The position numbers were made by a program, and so were the translations under genes. Source: Ustilago trichophora (lineage: Eukaryota > Basidiomycota > Ustilaginomycetes > Ustilaginales > Ustilaginaceae). From it: DNA of 64,000 nt. Positions 29,392 through 39,603 of this stretch are shown here, piece after piece (positions within the stretch are counted from its first letter, which is position 1; every line of letters begins with the position of its first letter). Location of the stretch: the NCBI GenBank assembly GCA_900323505.1, contig OOIN01000027.1, forward strand, positions 1-64,000, given 5' to 3'. The notes beneath the pieces are model-generated. The model saw nothing but the letters and a program-made list of their open reading frames with translations. It ran no database searches and was not told the origin of the DNA.

Positions 29392-30654
29392 GATGGTTGT
29401 GAAGGAGGAGGAGAGTCTAGATGATTTGGAGGAGAGAGTCGACGAAAAGGTCTTGAGAAGGAAGGGATCATATAGATTTTTGCGCTTCGAAGATGTGGGC
29501 GGAGCCCCACACACGGTGATTTGCGGGGCGAGCGTACAGTATCCGTGACTGTGGGATAGAGCACCAGAGCTGATTGTGGTGCCAAGCCATTGCGTGTATG
29601 CAAAGAGGTGTGCGGGATGATGGAGGAAAAGTGCTTGTCAGCGCTGTCTCGGTCAAACAGCGAGTTGGCTGACTCGACGGACAGCAGAGGACAGAATGAT
29701 TGGCAAGAGGGTGTCCAACGAACGAAAAGTCTATAACCTCGTGATGGCAGATTGGAGTAAAGGTGGCCTGCAATTGTGGTGGTGCCTTATTCGACTGAAC
29801 TTGGTCGTACTGTACTGTACAGTACAGTAGGCCAAAAGGCAGCGCTTCTTGTCAAGAGGCGTCTGTGAAGAGACGTGTCTGATTTCGACTGCGTACTGTA
29901 TCCATGTGATTCGGATTCGGATTCGCCCGCTAACAAAGGAGCAGTGTGGATCCAAAGAAAAAGAAAAGCTCAAAGGAAAAATGCAAGTCGGCCATTTTGC
30001 GAAAGTCAGGGTCTCTCGTTTCCGCGGGGCATGCGTGTGTGGTGTGGTCTTTGGTGAGATTTAAAATTGTGGGGCCCAATATTTAATAATAGTTTATTCA
30101 ATAATAAAATAAAATCATAATTTTCTTTGCAGATGGCTCGCTGCCTGCCAAACTTGAAACTCATGCGTCTCGGTCATTCTGCGAGCAAATCATAATCAAT
30201 GAATGGTGGGCATCAACCACCTCTGCTTGAAATTCACCGATGATGCTTGCTGTATTTGACACTTTGAGCAAGCCAAGCCTGCGCCGCGAGTGAGCAGACA
30301 GCATGAGCATGGCTCTTTCTCGGATATCGCGCGGCCATATCAAGTCGATACCAATACCTGTGGGCCACAAGCGGTGCTAGCCATCTCGAAGGAACTGATG
30401 CTCCTAGACCCCGTTGGCTAAAGCGTATGGTCATTGCACACAACTGGCTACTCGCAATCGAACCGAACCAAACAACGAATCAGGCGTTGCAGCACATCAT
30501 TCACGCCGAGCTCCTCATCTCGTTTCCACTGAACTGGGTCTCTCTCCATATCTCCTTTAAATCCATGTGCCTCGGACCGCTGCTTCCCTTCAGACCGTTC
30601 AGAGCGAATTGTTCGACTCTCACTCGATATCGCACCTCAAGACAACTTGCAACC
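29392..30654. other. Divergent promoter region MFS / aldolase
   Basis: No gene. It holds a perfect 22-bp palindrome at 29808-29829 and an AT-rich stretch at 30078-30125. No CGGCAA site was found, unlike the glycosidase promoters. Confidence 0.6.
29808..29829. promoter_or_regulatory. 22-bp perfect palindrome of TACTGTAC type
   Basis: The 22-bp stretch reads the same on both strands and contains TACTGTACAGTA at its centre. Shorter relatives recur in many intergenic regions of the window. Function unknown. Confidence 0.4.
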
Positions 30655-31607
30655 ATGGCACCGACCTCGACTTCGCTCTCCGCAGCGCCCCAACCCAATA
30701 CTTCCCAGCAGCTCAAGAACCAGCCATACATCCCCAACCCGGTAAAGCAAGCGCTGGCGAGGAACCAACTCACTTATGCATTCACTGTCAAGCTGTTGCG
30801 CTCCATCGAGGCAGTGCAGATCGCCTTCACAGCCGGCTACAACAGCATCCTCATCGATCTCGAACATGCACCTCTGACGCTCGAGCAAACTGGACAAATT
30901 TGTCTTGCTGCGCTTGCACGTGGCATGTGCCCTATCGTTCGCGTTCCACAGCTTGAGAGGCACTGGATATCGCGCACCCTCGACATTGGCGCCTTGGGCA
31001 TCTTGGTTCCTCATGTGAGTGCTCCGTGAGCTTTTCGCCAAGTCAACCGCTGGACGGAATCGCATACTGACGCTCACGCCTTTCTCGTCTACTACAACAG
31101 GTCAAGACAGTCGAAGAAGTACGTCAGATCGTCTCATACTCTCGCTTTCAGCCCATCGGTCAACGATCTGCCGTAGCTGGCTTGCCCCACCTCGGCTACC
31201 GAAGCTACCCGGTCGCCCAAGCCAACAAAGCTTGCAACGATGCCACCCTGGTCATTGTCATGATCGAGACGCTCGAGGCGCTCGAAATCGTCGATCAGAT
31301 CGCCCAGGTGCCCGGAGTTGATCAGTTGCTCATCGGCACTAACGACTTGACAGCAGAGATGGGCATCCCTGGCCAATACGATCACCCTCGCCTCACAGAG
31401 GCGTACCAGAGGGTCATTGACGCTTCCAAAGCAAACAATCTCTCGGTAGGCATCGGAGGTCTCGCTTCCAGACCCGATCTTGTCGCCAAATTCGCTCGCA
31501 TGGGAGCACGATTCGTCATGGCAGCTACGGATCAGCCTCTGCTCAGCTCTGCCGCCGCAAAGAACGCTGCCGAGATGAAGGAGCTCGGCGACAGTCTGAC
31601 TCCGTAG
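30655..31607 (+). CDS. HpcH/HpaI-family 2-keto-3-deoxy sugar-acid aldolase
   Basis: Two exons, 30655-31014 and 31101-31607, joined across an 86-bp intron (GTGAGT...ACAACAG) in phase 0, giving 288 residues. The ATG at 30655 (MAPTSTSLS) is preferred to the upstream open frame. The class II aldolase pattern is clear: ILIDLEHAPLT (metal-linked Glu/His), PIVRVPQ with the catalytic Arg, GALGILVPHV, MIETLEALEIVDQI, and GVDQLLIGTNDLTAEMGIPG near the C-terminus. The family cleaves 2-keto-3-deoxy acids to pyruvate plus an aldehyde; the fungal L-2-keto-3-deoxyrhamnonate aldolase of the oxidative rhamnose route belongs here. With lactonases nearby, a non-phosphorylative sugar-acid pathway is likely, but the actual sugar is unknown. 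Confidence 0.9.
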
Positions 31608-31795
31608 CGAGACTGGCTCCTCCTTCTCCATTACCTGCGGTATCATACATTCTTCCTAATCTCTCGTAGCACACTATCAACTCTGATATTCTGCTACTCT
31701 CACAAAATCCTCTGGAGTGTCAGAATTACCTGCTCAAAAAACGTCTTTTAGGTGACATGTGAAGCATTCCAATAGATTGACGAACGACACCTACT

Positions 31796-34219
31796 TCAAA
31801 GCTGATCTCCTGGATATAAAGGTAAGGTGCCGAGTGCATCCAGTAGCTCCTTGTCGTTGATAAGTGCATCCAGATTCCAGTGCGATGCGCCCATTGTATT
31901 GTCCCACAAGATCGAGTTTGATGAACTTGTGAGAGCAGGCATGTTGCTTGTGCTCGCGATCGTTGTCATGTCCGGATTGTTAGGAATATGCTGGCTAGGT
32001 GGAGTGGTTTGATTCGCTGCGTGACCACTTTTGTGGGTGCTCTCTGCTTCGAGCACCTCTTTGAACATAGTGTCAAGATCGACTATGCCCAAATTCCATT
32101 CGCCTTGGTGCAGCTTTGCAGTCTCTGGGAAATGCCCTTGTGAAGGATGATCCGCAGGTTCATTGGCTTTGCGCTTTTGCCGCCTAGGAGCCTCCTTTGC
32201 GATGGCGCTGGTCTGGTCGAGCTCTTCATCGACGGCTGAGATCTCGCTCGTGTCCCATGGTGCAGGAGAATACAGGGATGGAGTAGTCGCATTGATGCCA
32301 TTGTTGACGCGGTCTGAACCGGCGTAGGAAAGGTTGTGAGAGCGTGACTGGTGCTCGGCGTTAATTCGCTCAACGAACTCCAAAAGCGCTGAAGTACTCT
32401 TGTGAATGCCAGGGGTGAAGCTAGCTGAGATACTGAGCGCACGGGATGCAGAATTGAGCCTCGATGCCGCTTGTCGCGCAATGTTGAGATCTGGATGACA
32501 AACATCGTGGACATTGACGACAGCAGCGGTGTAGACACAACAACCCATGAGCCATGTCATACGGTCGAAGGAGTACGAGCGCGACCACATCTCCAACAAT
32601 GCGTGGATCTCGATGGCTGCAGCTCTGCAGACCTGATTGTCTTGAACACGGGTTTCGAAATGGTCAGTCTGCATACAACTAGGGCTCGAGTCGACAAGGT
32701 TCTCGATGCGCATGGGCTCGGACGCTGCGGGGACGTTTCGGCCGCTGCTATGAAGAAGGATGCGGCAGATTTGATAGACCATATTGAGAGATATTATGTT
32801 CGGAGGACGGCTGCCTGGCTCACAACTTGGGTCCGAGATGGCGATGTGATCTGGTAGGTCTCGCCTCCATTGCGAGAGGCGACTTCGCAAAGCTTTCAGC
32901 CTCGCCTGTGCATCTGCCTCGGTACGGAGTGTGAGAATTTCGCCTAGTAATGCAGAGAGAGAACACCAATTACCGAACGTCTCGTATGGGTAATGGGGTA
33001 CACGTCCAAAGACGGGCTCGTCTGGGCTTGCTTCAAAGCTGCTTGTGGTGGCTGCCATGACGGGGATCTTGAGGCCGGACGGATCGTGAATGGTGGAAGC
33101 TTGAGAGGCTTCAGGCCAGGAAGGGGATGCGTCGCGGGTTGGCTGACCAAGCCAGACGCTCTTGATCTCGCCTTGCCAAGTGAGGGCTGGTTTGCGTCCC
33201 AGACCGAAGGCGACGGTCTTGTCAAAGGTAAAGGCGCTCCAGAACAAGCGCCATGCGCGACGAGCCTCTGGGTTTTGTAAGTCTTGAAGCTGGTTGGCAG
33301 AGGAGGCGATCGAGGCGGCCATGGTGGTGATACCCATATCTTCGATCATACGAATGGCCATGCCCAAGTAGACCCATGCCTGAGTAAAAGAGCCGCAGGC
33401 GACCTGACGACTTGCCATCATGAGAATGGCAGACGTGTCAGGAAGCGTGGGAGGGGCGTCGAGCTGCTTGAAGAGCAAAGATTTGGCACGTGCGAGGAAT
33501 ATACCGCCCATCTTGGAGGAATCGGTGGACGATGAAGTCTGAACCGCGATTCTGTTGGAAAGTCGAGCTGCGTGTGCCAACAAGGTGAGGAGCAAGAGCG
33601 GCGAAGCGTATCGGGGTGGGTCAGTGTGCAAGCGAGCGAGGTCGTGTATGGCTGCTTCACGATCAGCAAAGCAATGAAGTGGCCATTGCCAAGTCCAGTG
33701 AATGTATTGAAGATGATAGACAAGGTCCAGGGGTAGCTGACGAATGAAGCTCATCTGCTCATCTACATCTGCATCCGAGTCGGGTCTGGGGAAGCTGAGA
33801 AGTGTTGCATGCGGGGGGGCGTTCGAGGAGGTGGAGGGCAATGGAGCGAGTGGCCTTGAAGACAATGGCGAGATACAAGAGTAAGATGGTTGGAGAGCAG
33901 CAGGATTGGTACTGGAAGGATCTCCTGTGGAAGCTGTTTCAAAGTCGACGCTGGAAGCTTTGCTGGATCTCCACTGAGCCAACACTGTTGGAAGAGAGTC
34001 TGAATCTTGGGAAAGCATGTCTAAAAGACCTTCAGCTTTTGCGACGCGGGCTAGTAGCACCTCGGTGGAGCGATAGGAGAGGGAAGCATCGTACACGCAA
34101 TCAACGTGATAGACTTGTGTGCAATGGCGACATGCTGGCTTGGTGAGATCACATCGGATCTTTTTTCTTCGGCAGTTGGAACATGCCTTGGGAATGACGC
34201 GTTGGTCTCGAGGGGCCAT
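31796..34219 (-). CDS. Zn2Cys6 fungal transcription factor, likely cluster regulator
   Basis: 807 residues, single exon, starting at the ATG at 34219. Residues 13-41 hold the binuclear zinc cluster, with cysteines at 13, 16, 23, 30, 33 and 41 (C-x2-C-x6-C-x6-C-x2-C-x7-C) and the basic segment RRKKIRC between. A middle homology region follows, with QLPLDLVYHLQYIHW near residues 165-180 and ARRAWRLFWSAFTFDK near 323-338, typical of the fungal_trans domain. The C-terminus is Ser/Asn-rich and acidic, as activation regions often are. It lies inside the catabolic block, convergent with the aldolase (188-bp gap) and divergent from the lactonase-dehydrogenase fusion. It is the only regulator here, so it may bind the CGG-N3-CCG motif found in the glycosidase promoters. 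That link is inference. Confidence 0.93.
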   Translation of the reverse strand: MAPRDQRVIPKACSNCRRKKIRCDLTKPACRHCTQVYHVDCVYDASLSYRSTEVLLARVAKAEGLLDMLSQDSDSLPTVLAQWRSSKASSVDFETASTGDPSSTNPAALQPSYSCISPLSSRPLAPLPSTSSNAPPHATLLSFPRPDSDADVDEQMSFIRQLPLDLVYHLQYIHWTWQWPLHCFADREAAIHDLARLHTDPPRYASPLLLLTLLAHAARLSNRIAVQTSSSTDSSKMGGIFLARAKSLLFKQLDAPPTLPDTSAILMMASRQVACGSFTQAWVYLGMAIRMIEDMGITTMAASIASSANQLQDLQNPEARRAWRLFWSAFTFDKTVAFGLGRKPALTWQGEIKSVWLGQPTRDASPSWPEASQASTIHDPSGLKIPVMAATTSSFEASPDEPVFGRVPHYPYETFGNWCSLSALLGEILTLRTEADAQARLKALRSRLSQWRRDLPDHIAISDPSCEPGSRPPNIISLNMVYQICRILLHSSGRNVPAASEPMRIENLVDSSPSCMQTDHFETRVQDNQVCRAAAIEIHALLEMWSRSYSFDRMTWLMGCCVYTAAVVNVHDVCHPDLNIARQAASRLNSASRALSISASFTPGIHKSTSALLEFVERINAEHQSRSHNLSYAGSDRVNNGINATTPSLYSPAPWDTSEISAVDEELDQTSAIAKEAPRRQKRKANEPADHPSQGHFPETAKLHQGEWNLGIVDLDTMFKEVLEAESTHKSGHAANQTTPPSQHIPNNPDMTTIASTSNMPALTSSSNSILWDNTMGASHWNLDALINDKELLDALGTLPLYPGDQL

Positions 34220-35083
34220 GGTGAGCGCTTGAGGTGCGAAAGATGAGTCGGCCCTTGCCTGATGTATGCATCAGGATACATCTAAAAAGTGCAGAGCACA
34301 AGCTCGGCGCAGTCTTGACGAGTGAGGATTCCAAGTACCATGTAGTTGCGACGAGGTAGGGATTGAGTCGGGGGCTCGAGATGGCACATATGGTTAATGG
34401 CATGACCTGATCATGGCTACGAGCAAGTCAATGCCGTTCAAAGCATCTTGCAAAAGCTCGTCTACCGCAAGCATGCTTTTTGGTACTACAAGGTGGTGCA
34501 TAGCCAATGTTGAGCAGCAGAATGAGAGAGAAGCAACTCTTTTGGTGTGACACTGTGAGTGAGCGTCGGAACTGAAAAGTGGAGAGCGGCAAAAGCGGAG
34601 CGGAGAAACCTTCACATTTTTCTTTTCTCTTAGATTTCAACAGGAACGCGGTGTCACTTTTTTTTTTGTGTTTTTATTATTATTATCATTATTATTTATT
34701 TTTGACCAATCTGGCGCTCTCGCAAATTGACCGAGATGCAGAACCAACGATGCTTTTGAGGTTTAGCCACTGCATCAACTTACTGTGTAGCAATTAGTTA
34801 TACTTGGCTTGTTGGAAGAACAACGCACTCATCGCTCAGATAGCATGCAGACCTTTTCCAGTGGTCTATTGAGCTCAGTGAAAGCAGTTGAACCCATGGA
34901 CATGGCAGCACAGCTCACGCAGTCGTTGTGAGTGGATCGTGCTCAAAAGGTTGCCTCCTGCTGCAGACAGGTAGTCCTCACCATCGTCGCTCATATAAGG
35001 CCCCCCAGATTAAGCGCTCTCTCTCTTCCATCAAACGTTCATCTAGAGATACTGAATCTGCACCACTCGCACCACTCGACAAG
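34220..35083. other. Divergent promoter region regulator / fusion gene
   Basis: No gene. It holds one CGGCAA site (34587), an AT-rich run at 34659-34703 and a TATAAG box at 34994. Confidence 0.6.
34994..34999 (+). promoter_or_regulatory. TATA box of the lactonase-dehydrogenase fusion
   Basis: TATAAG lies 90 bp before the ATG at 35084. This supports that ATG over the GTG that opens the longer frame upstream. Confidence 0.5.
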
Positions 35084-37198
35084 ATGAACTTTTTCCCACC
35101 TCCCCCAGAGCACATTGCAGACATTTTCTGTACTATCCCCGAATCCTTAAGATGTACTGGTCAGCAGACAGACTGGCGTGGCGGCTCCAATCCCGCGACC
35201 CTCTCAATTTTCCTCGAAGGTCCCACAACCGATGCTCAAGGAAACCTGTACATAGTCGATGTTCCTTTTGGTCGTATCCTCAAGATCGACTCTATCACTA
35301 AGCGCATCGATGTCGAGGCGCAATGGGATGGTGAACCCAACGGCCTGGCCATTACTCACGATGGCTATATGCTCATCGCCGACTACAAGCGTGGTCTTCT
35401 CCTTTTCGATCCTAAATCCAAGAACGTGCTCCCCTACCTCCCACGTAGGAACTTGGAATGCTGGAAAGGTGTCAACGATCTTGTCATTGACAGCAACGGC
35501 TGCACATACTTTACTGATCAGGGTCAGACTGGCATGAACGATCCCACCGGTGCTGCTTACCGACTTCACCCCGACGGAAAGCTCGACCAGCTTATCAGCA
35601 ACGGTGCCTCTCCCAATGGAATCGTTCTGTCTCCTGACGAAAAGTGGCTCTACGTTGCCATGACCCGATCCAACGCCGTCTGGAGGATGCCCGTTCATCC
35701 AGACGGCACAACCACCAAAGCAAACCTCTTTTTCCAATCTTTCGGCAACAGCGGTCCAGACGGGCTCACCATCGACTCTGAGGGCAACCTATTCATCTGC
35801 CATCCTTCGCTCGCCACAGTGTTTGTAGTTGACAAGCACGGTCTTCCCGTCTGCCGTATCAAGGGACGCGGTAGCACTCTCGTCACCAACATCATTTTTG
35901 GTGGTCCCAAGAACGACATTCTCTTCTTCACAGACTCTTTGAACGGACACGTCTTCTCGTACCAATGGCATTGCCCTGGTGGCACTCCCATTCGTGCCTC
36001 TCGCGCCACCACCACTCCTTTCAAAGATGCTGCCCTGCCAGAGCTCACTACCGCGGTGCCAAAGAGGCCGGCCCACATCACGCTTCCCAATGCCCAGCCT
36101 ATGAACCGCGATCTAACTTGTTCAAAGTCGAGCTTCGTGCCTGCAGTGGCGCATCAGGCGAATGGCCACATCAACGGCCATACCAATGGCAGTGTAAATG
36201 GGCATGTCAACGGACAAGTCAGTGGCCAGCCAAATAGTAAACTGCCCTTCAAGGTGTATGCTCCAGACAACTTCCATCCCGGCGGGATCGAGCGTGCTCG
36301 CGAGCTCTTCGCAACTGTGGTGGCGATGGGGGACGAGGGCGTGCAAGACTGGCCTAAGAACGCTGACGGTCTCATGAGCCGTGCTATCCCCATCACAGGC
36401 GAACAAATTCGATCGGCAAGCAAGCTGCGCGTCATCTCGAAACAGGGCGTCGGAGTTGATACCGTTGACATTGCTTCTGCAAAGGAACGCGGCATTACTG
36501 TAGTGAACACGCCAGGCATCAACGCTTCTGCCGTAGCCGAGCTTGTCTACGGTATGGTCATCAGCCTCAAGCGACGAATCACCGAAGCTGATCGACGCAT
36601 GCGCAGCGGAGAGCAGGTCATCGCTACCCAGTGCATGGGCTCCGGCCTTTTTGGAAAGACCATTGGTATCGTCGGTATGGGCAACATCGGCAAGGCCACC
36701 GCACGCCTCTTTTCGCTGGCAAGCGAATGCCAACTCATTGCATACGATCCTTTCGCACCCAAGGACTCCTGGTCTGATCTCCAGCATACGCGAGTCACAG
36801 ACCTCAAAGATATGCTTGCCAACGTCGATGTGCTCTCGCTTCATCTGCCCTTGACGCCCAACACGCGAGGCTTGATCAGCAAAGCCGAGATCGAGCAGAT
36901 GCGCAGCAGTGCTGTTATCGTCAACGCATCTCGTGGTGGCATCGTCGACGAGGCTGACCTGTTCGAAGCTCTCAAGTCTGGTCGCATTGCCGGTGCCGCC
37001 CTCGATGCGCTAGAGTGCGAGCCAGCTTCCATAGACCAGTACGGCAAGACGTTCTACACGCTTCACAATGTTGTCTTGACACCCCACTTGGGTGCTGCGA
37101 CCAGCGAGGTTCAAGAGCTCTCAGCCAGAGCCGTTGCTGAACAGCTGGCTCTTGTTCTGAGCGGTGCTCCAGAGTCGCAGTACAACAAGGTCGTATAA
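35084..37198 (+). CDS. Fusion: SMP-30/gluconolactonase domain + D-2-hydroxyacid dehydrogenase
   Basis: 704 residues in one uninterrupted frame from the ATG at 35084. Residues about 35-330 are a six-bladed SMP-30 lactonase: LEGPTTDAQGNLYIVD with metal-ligand Glu45, NDLVIDSNGCTYFTD, SPNGIVLSPDEKWLYVA, and GPDGLTID with Asp226. Residues 357-385 are an Asn/Gly/His-rich linker of repeated NGH(I/T/V) units. Residues about 388-704 are an NAD-dependent D-isomer-specific 2-hydroxyacid dehydrogenase: GMGNIG (531-536), Arg617 in NASRGG, Glu646 in ECEP and His668 in TPHLG, the full catalytic triad. Both domains look intact. The fusion suggests consecutive or coupled steps, such as lactone opening and oxidoreduction of a hydroxy/keto acid. 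It is divergent from the regulator. Confidence 0.92.
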   Translation: MNFFPPPPEHIADIFCTIPESLRCTGQQTDWRGGSNPATLSIFLEGPTTDAQGNLYIVDVPFGRILKIDSITKRIDVEAQWDGEPNGLAITHDGYMLIADYKRGLLLFDPKSKNVLPYLPRRNLECWKGVNDLVIDSNGCTYFTDQGQTGMNDPTGAAYRLHPDGKLDQLISNGASPNGIVLSPDEKWLYVAMTRSNAVWRMPVHPDGTTTKANLFFQSFGNSGPDGLTIDSEGNLFICHPSLATVFVVDKHGLPVCRIKGRGSTLVTNIIFGGPKNDILFFTDSLNGHVFSYQWHCPGGTPIRASRATTTPFKDAALPELTTAVPKRPAHITLPNAQPMNRDLTCSKSSFVPAVAHQANGHINGHTNGSVNGHVNGQVSGQPNSKLPFKVYAPDNFHPGGIERARELFATVVAMGDEGVQDWPKNADGLMSRAIPITGEQIRSASKLRVISKQGVGVDTVDIASAKERGITVVNTPGINASAVAELVYGMVISLKRRITEADRRMRSGEQVIATQCMGSGLFGKTIGIVGMGNIGKATARLFSLASECQLIAYDPFAPKDSWSDLQHTRVTDLKDMLANVDVLSLHLPLTPNTRGLISKAEIEQMRSSAVIVNASRGGIVDEADLFEALKSGRIAGAALDALECEPASIDQYGKTFYTLHNVVLTPHLGAATSEVQELSARAVAEQLALVLSGAPESQYNKVV

Positions 37199-37969
37199 GC
37201 GCAGACATACAGTAGTACGCTTCGGATGTGGGGAGTCACTCGATCGTCAGCCTATATTTTTTTGATTGATTTTATTTTTATTTTTGCCTGCGAGCGACAC
37301 ATGACTGAGATCTGGAAACGTGTGAACCATAGATGGCTTTCGAAAGACTGGCGACGAATTTGGACAGCATGACCTGATACGATCAATGAGCCGACTTCAA
37401 TAACTAGCACCGTGCGTGCGTTCACCTTGGTGTCGATGCCAGCAATGTTTTCCGTCCTAGGCGAGCTTGCCGTGCAATTTTTCAAGCCACGAGCTGTGAC
37501 GGAAAAGACCCTCCCTTCTCGCTTCTCTCGAGCAATCTGTGAAGAAGCTGTCTTTGGGCATGGCATGCATGCCGGTCAAATTGCGACTCGGTCAAATTGC
37601 GAGCGAATCAACGAGATCCAGCGTGACCCTGTCGCTGTTTGACAGCGCGGGGAAAGACACCGAAGCAACCAGAGTTGAACCCCACATCGAAAATCAAGTT
37701 GCGCTGATCTAGGCATTTGGGCTTGGCTCATGCTTCCAAGCCGACCCTGCAGCTGAAACAGCTGCAGCTATTGCACCACGATACTTGCTACAAGAACCTG
37801 TCCAGTGGCTTCGCCCCTGGATCAGCGAGTGAGTCTTTCGCCTTCATCAGTGCCTCGTATAGGTGTATATCAACGGCCAGATTTGCCTTGTTCGTGTCAT
37901 TCATCGTACCCAAGATACTCCGAGCTTCAGCCTCACATCCTCACCTTTGATTCTTCCGATACCAACACG
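37199..37969. other. Intergenic, nothing specific
   Basis: A T-rich 3' flank at 37255-37286, then the promoter of the second lactonase. No coding or repeat signal. Confidence 0.5.
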
Positions 37970-39315
37970 ATGGCACCCGTTGCCAAGACTTTATCAGAGT
38001 TGCTCCCTCTGGTGAGCAGAGCGACAGATGGCAATCTGACCTTGCTCCAACAGCTGCCTCAAGGCTACAATTCTAGTCTCATCTCGTTCATCGACCGACA
38101 CCAACTTAGCGTGCTGCACGGCACCTTCAATCGATCGATCTGGACTAGCCCTTGGAACGACACGCTCTCCACTGCACTGTCGACTTCAGAATATGCTCAG
38201 GTGCTTTCAACCCCCTTTGTCGCGTATGACCGTCGCTTCCTCGACATTGTTGGGAAGCAACCATCGATGAAAAAGTTGATCGATCTGGATCAACGCATCC
38301 ACGAAGCTCCGAGTTACATTCCCGATACCAACCAGCTGTTCTTCACCGCTTGGGGTGAGCTCAAGCCTGACCTTTTCGCCCAGCACAACTGGCAGTATTG
38401 GGTGGATGTTGGAAGTCTCGAGGACGATGCCAGCCACATCAAGGTGAATACCAATACTGTTGACATTCAGCTGAGCTAAGCTGACCTTGACGAATATTTT
38501 TAACCCTTTGTCTTGCCTTGACATGCGATCAGGTACATAACGTGACACTGGACCCACCCGTGCAGAATGCCCACGGTAGTTTTTACTACAAGGGCGAATT
38601 GTACATCGCCACTGATGGAGGCAACGGAACTGCACCTTCTGTCCATGTGGTTGACGTCAAGAACAAGACGAGCAGAGTCCTGTTCAACAACTATTATGGG
38701 CACCAATTTGACGGTTTCAACGACCTGGCGATTGCGCCGGATGGGACCATCTTTGTATCTGACACAAGCACGGGATACGATCACGGCATCAACCCTTCGA
38801 CGCCGGGAAACCCGGGCTACACGTGGATGTACGAACCCAGCTCCGGCGAGGTGCGGGCTGTTGGTAACACTCTAGCCAAAGGCAATGGTGTCACCGTTTC
38901 GCCTGATGGACGACATCTCGCAGTTTCCGACACTGGGGCCTCCGGGTCTACTGGAAAGGACGCAACAGGAAACCGCTCAGTGACAAAATACGACATCCAA
39001 AGCATAGACGGGGGACACGCCATCACCTCATCTTCCGTTCTAGCCTCACCCATCGCAGGATTATATGATGGCCTGCGGTACACAGGTAATGGCAAATACA
39101 TCGTCGGCGGAAGTTACGAAGGTCTCGACTTTTTGGACGCTGTCACCGGATCCGTTTTAGGAACTATCAAGGTGCCACCCACCGATTCGACGGTCAACTT
39201 TGCGTTCCGCAAAGGAGGAGGTATCTACGTTGTTGGTAAAGGCGGCATGTATTCGGTCAGAATCGCCGAAGAAGTAGCTTGGAGTGACCCTGCTTTCTCT
39301 GGTAATAGAGGATAA
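37970..39315 (+). CDS. SMP-30/gluconolactonase-like sugar lactone hydrolase
   Basis: Two exons, 37970-38443 and 38533-39315, spliced in phase 0 across an 89-bp intron (GTGAAT...GATCAG), giving 418 residues. The join reads through from ASHIK to VHNVTLDPP, a conserved region in fungal lactonases. Exon 2 has the propeller motifs NAHGSFYYKGELYIATDGG, FDGFNDLAIAPDGTIFVSDT, KGNGVTVSPDGRHLAVSDTG and IAGLYDGLRYTGNGKYIVGG, with the usual Asn and Asp metal ligands in NDLAI, NGVTV and DGLRY. No signal peptide. It differs from the lactonase half of the upstream fusion gene, so the block has two lactonases, perhaps for different lactones or ring sizes. It ends 288 bp from the convergent mac2 gene. Confidence 0.88.
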
Positions 39316-39603
39316 AGATTCAGATACTTGCAATGTATGCTGTCGCAAGTCTGCTTCGCCAGAGATCTTGAAGCGGGAATTTCGAGTCCTCAATTGTTCA
39401 AGTGACTACTCTAGAATAACTGTACTTTGTGACATTTCCAATTCGGGCCAAAGTCACAGTAGTGTGATCAACATCAAACAGATACCAAGCTCGGATTGTC
39501 ACTGCTTCTCTCGCTAGACACAGCTTGAAAGCATTCTCGACAAGCCGACGCAAGGGGTCCTACGCTTATTGCGAAGCTATGCAAACAAAGACAGATCCAG
39601 AGA

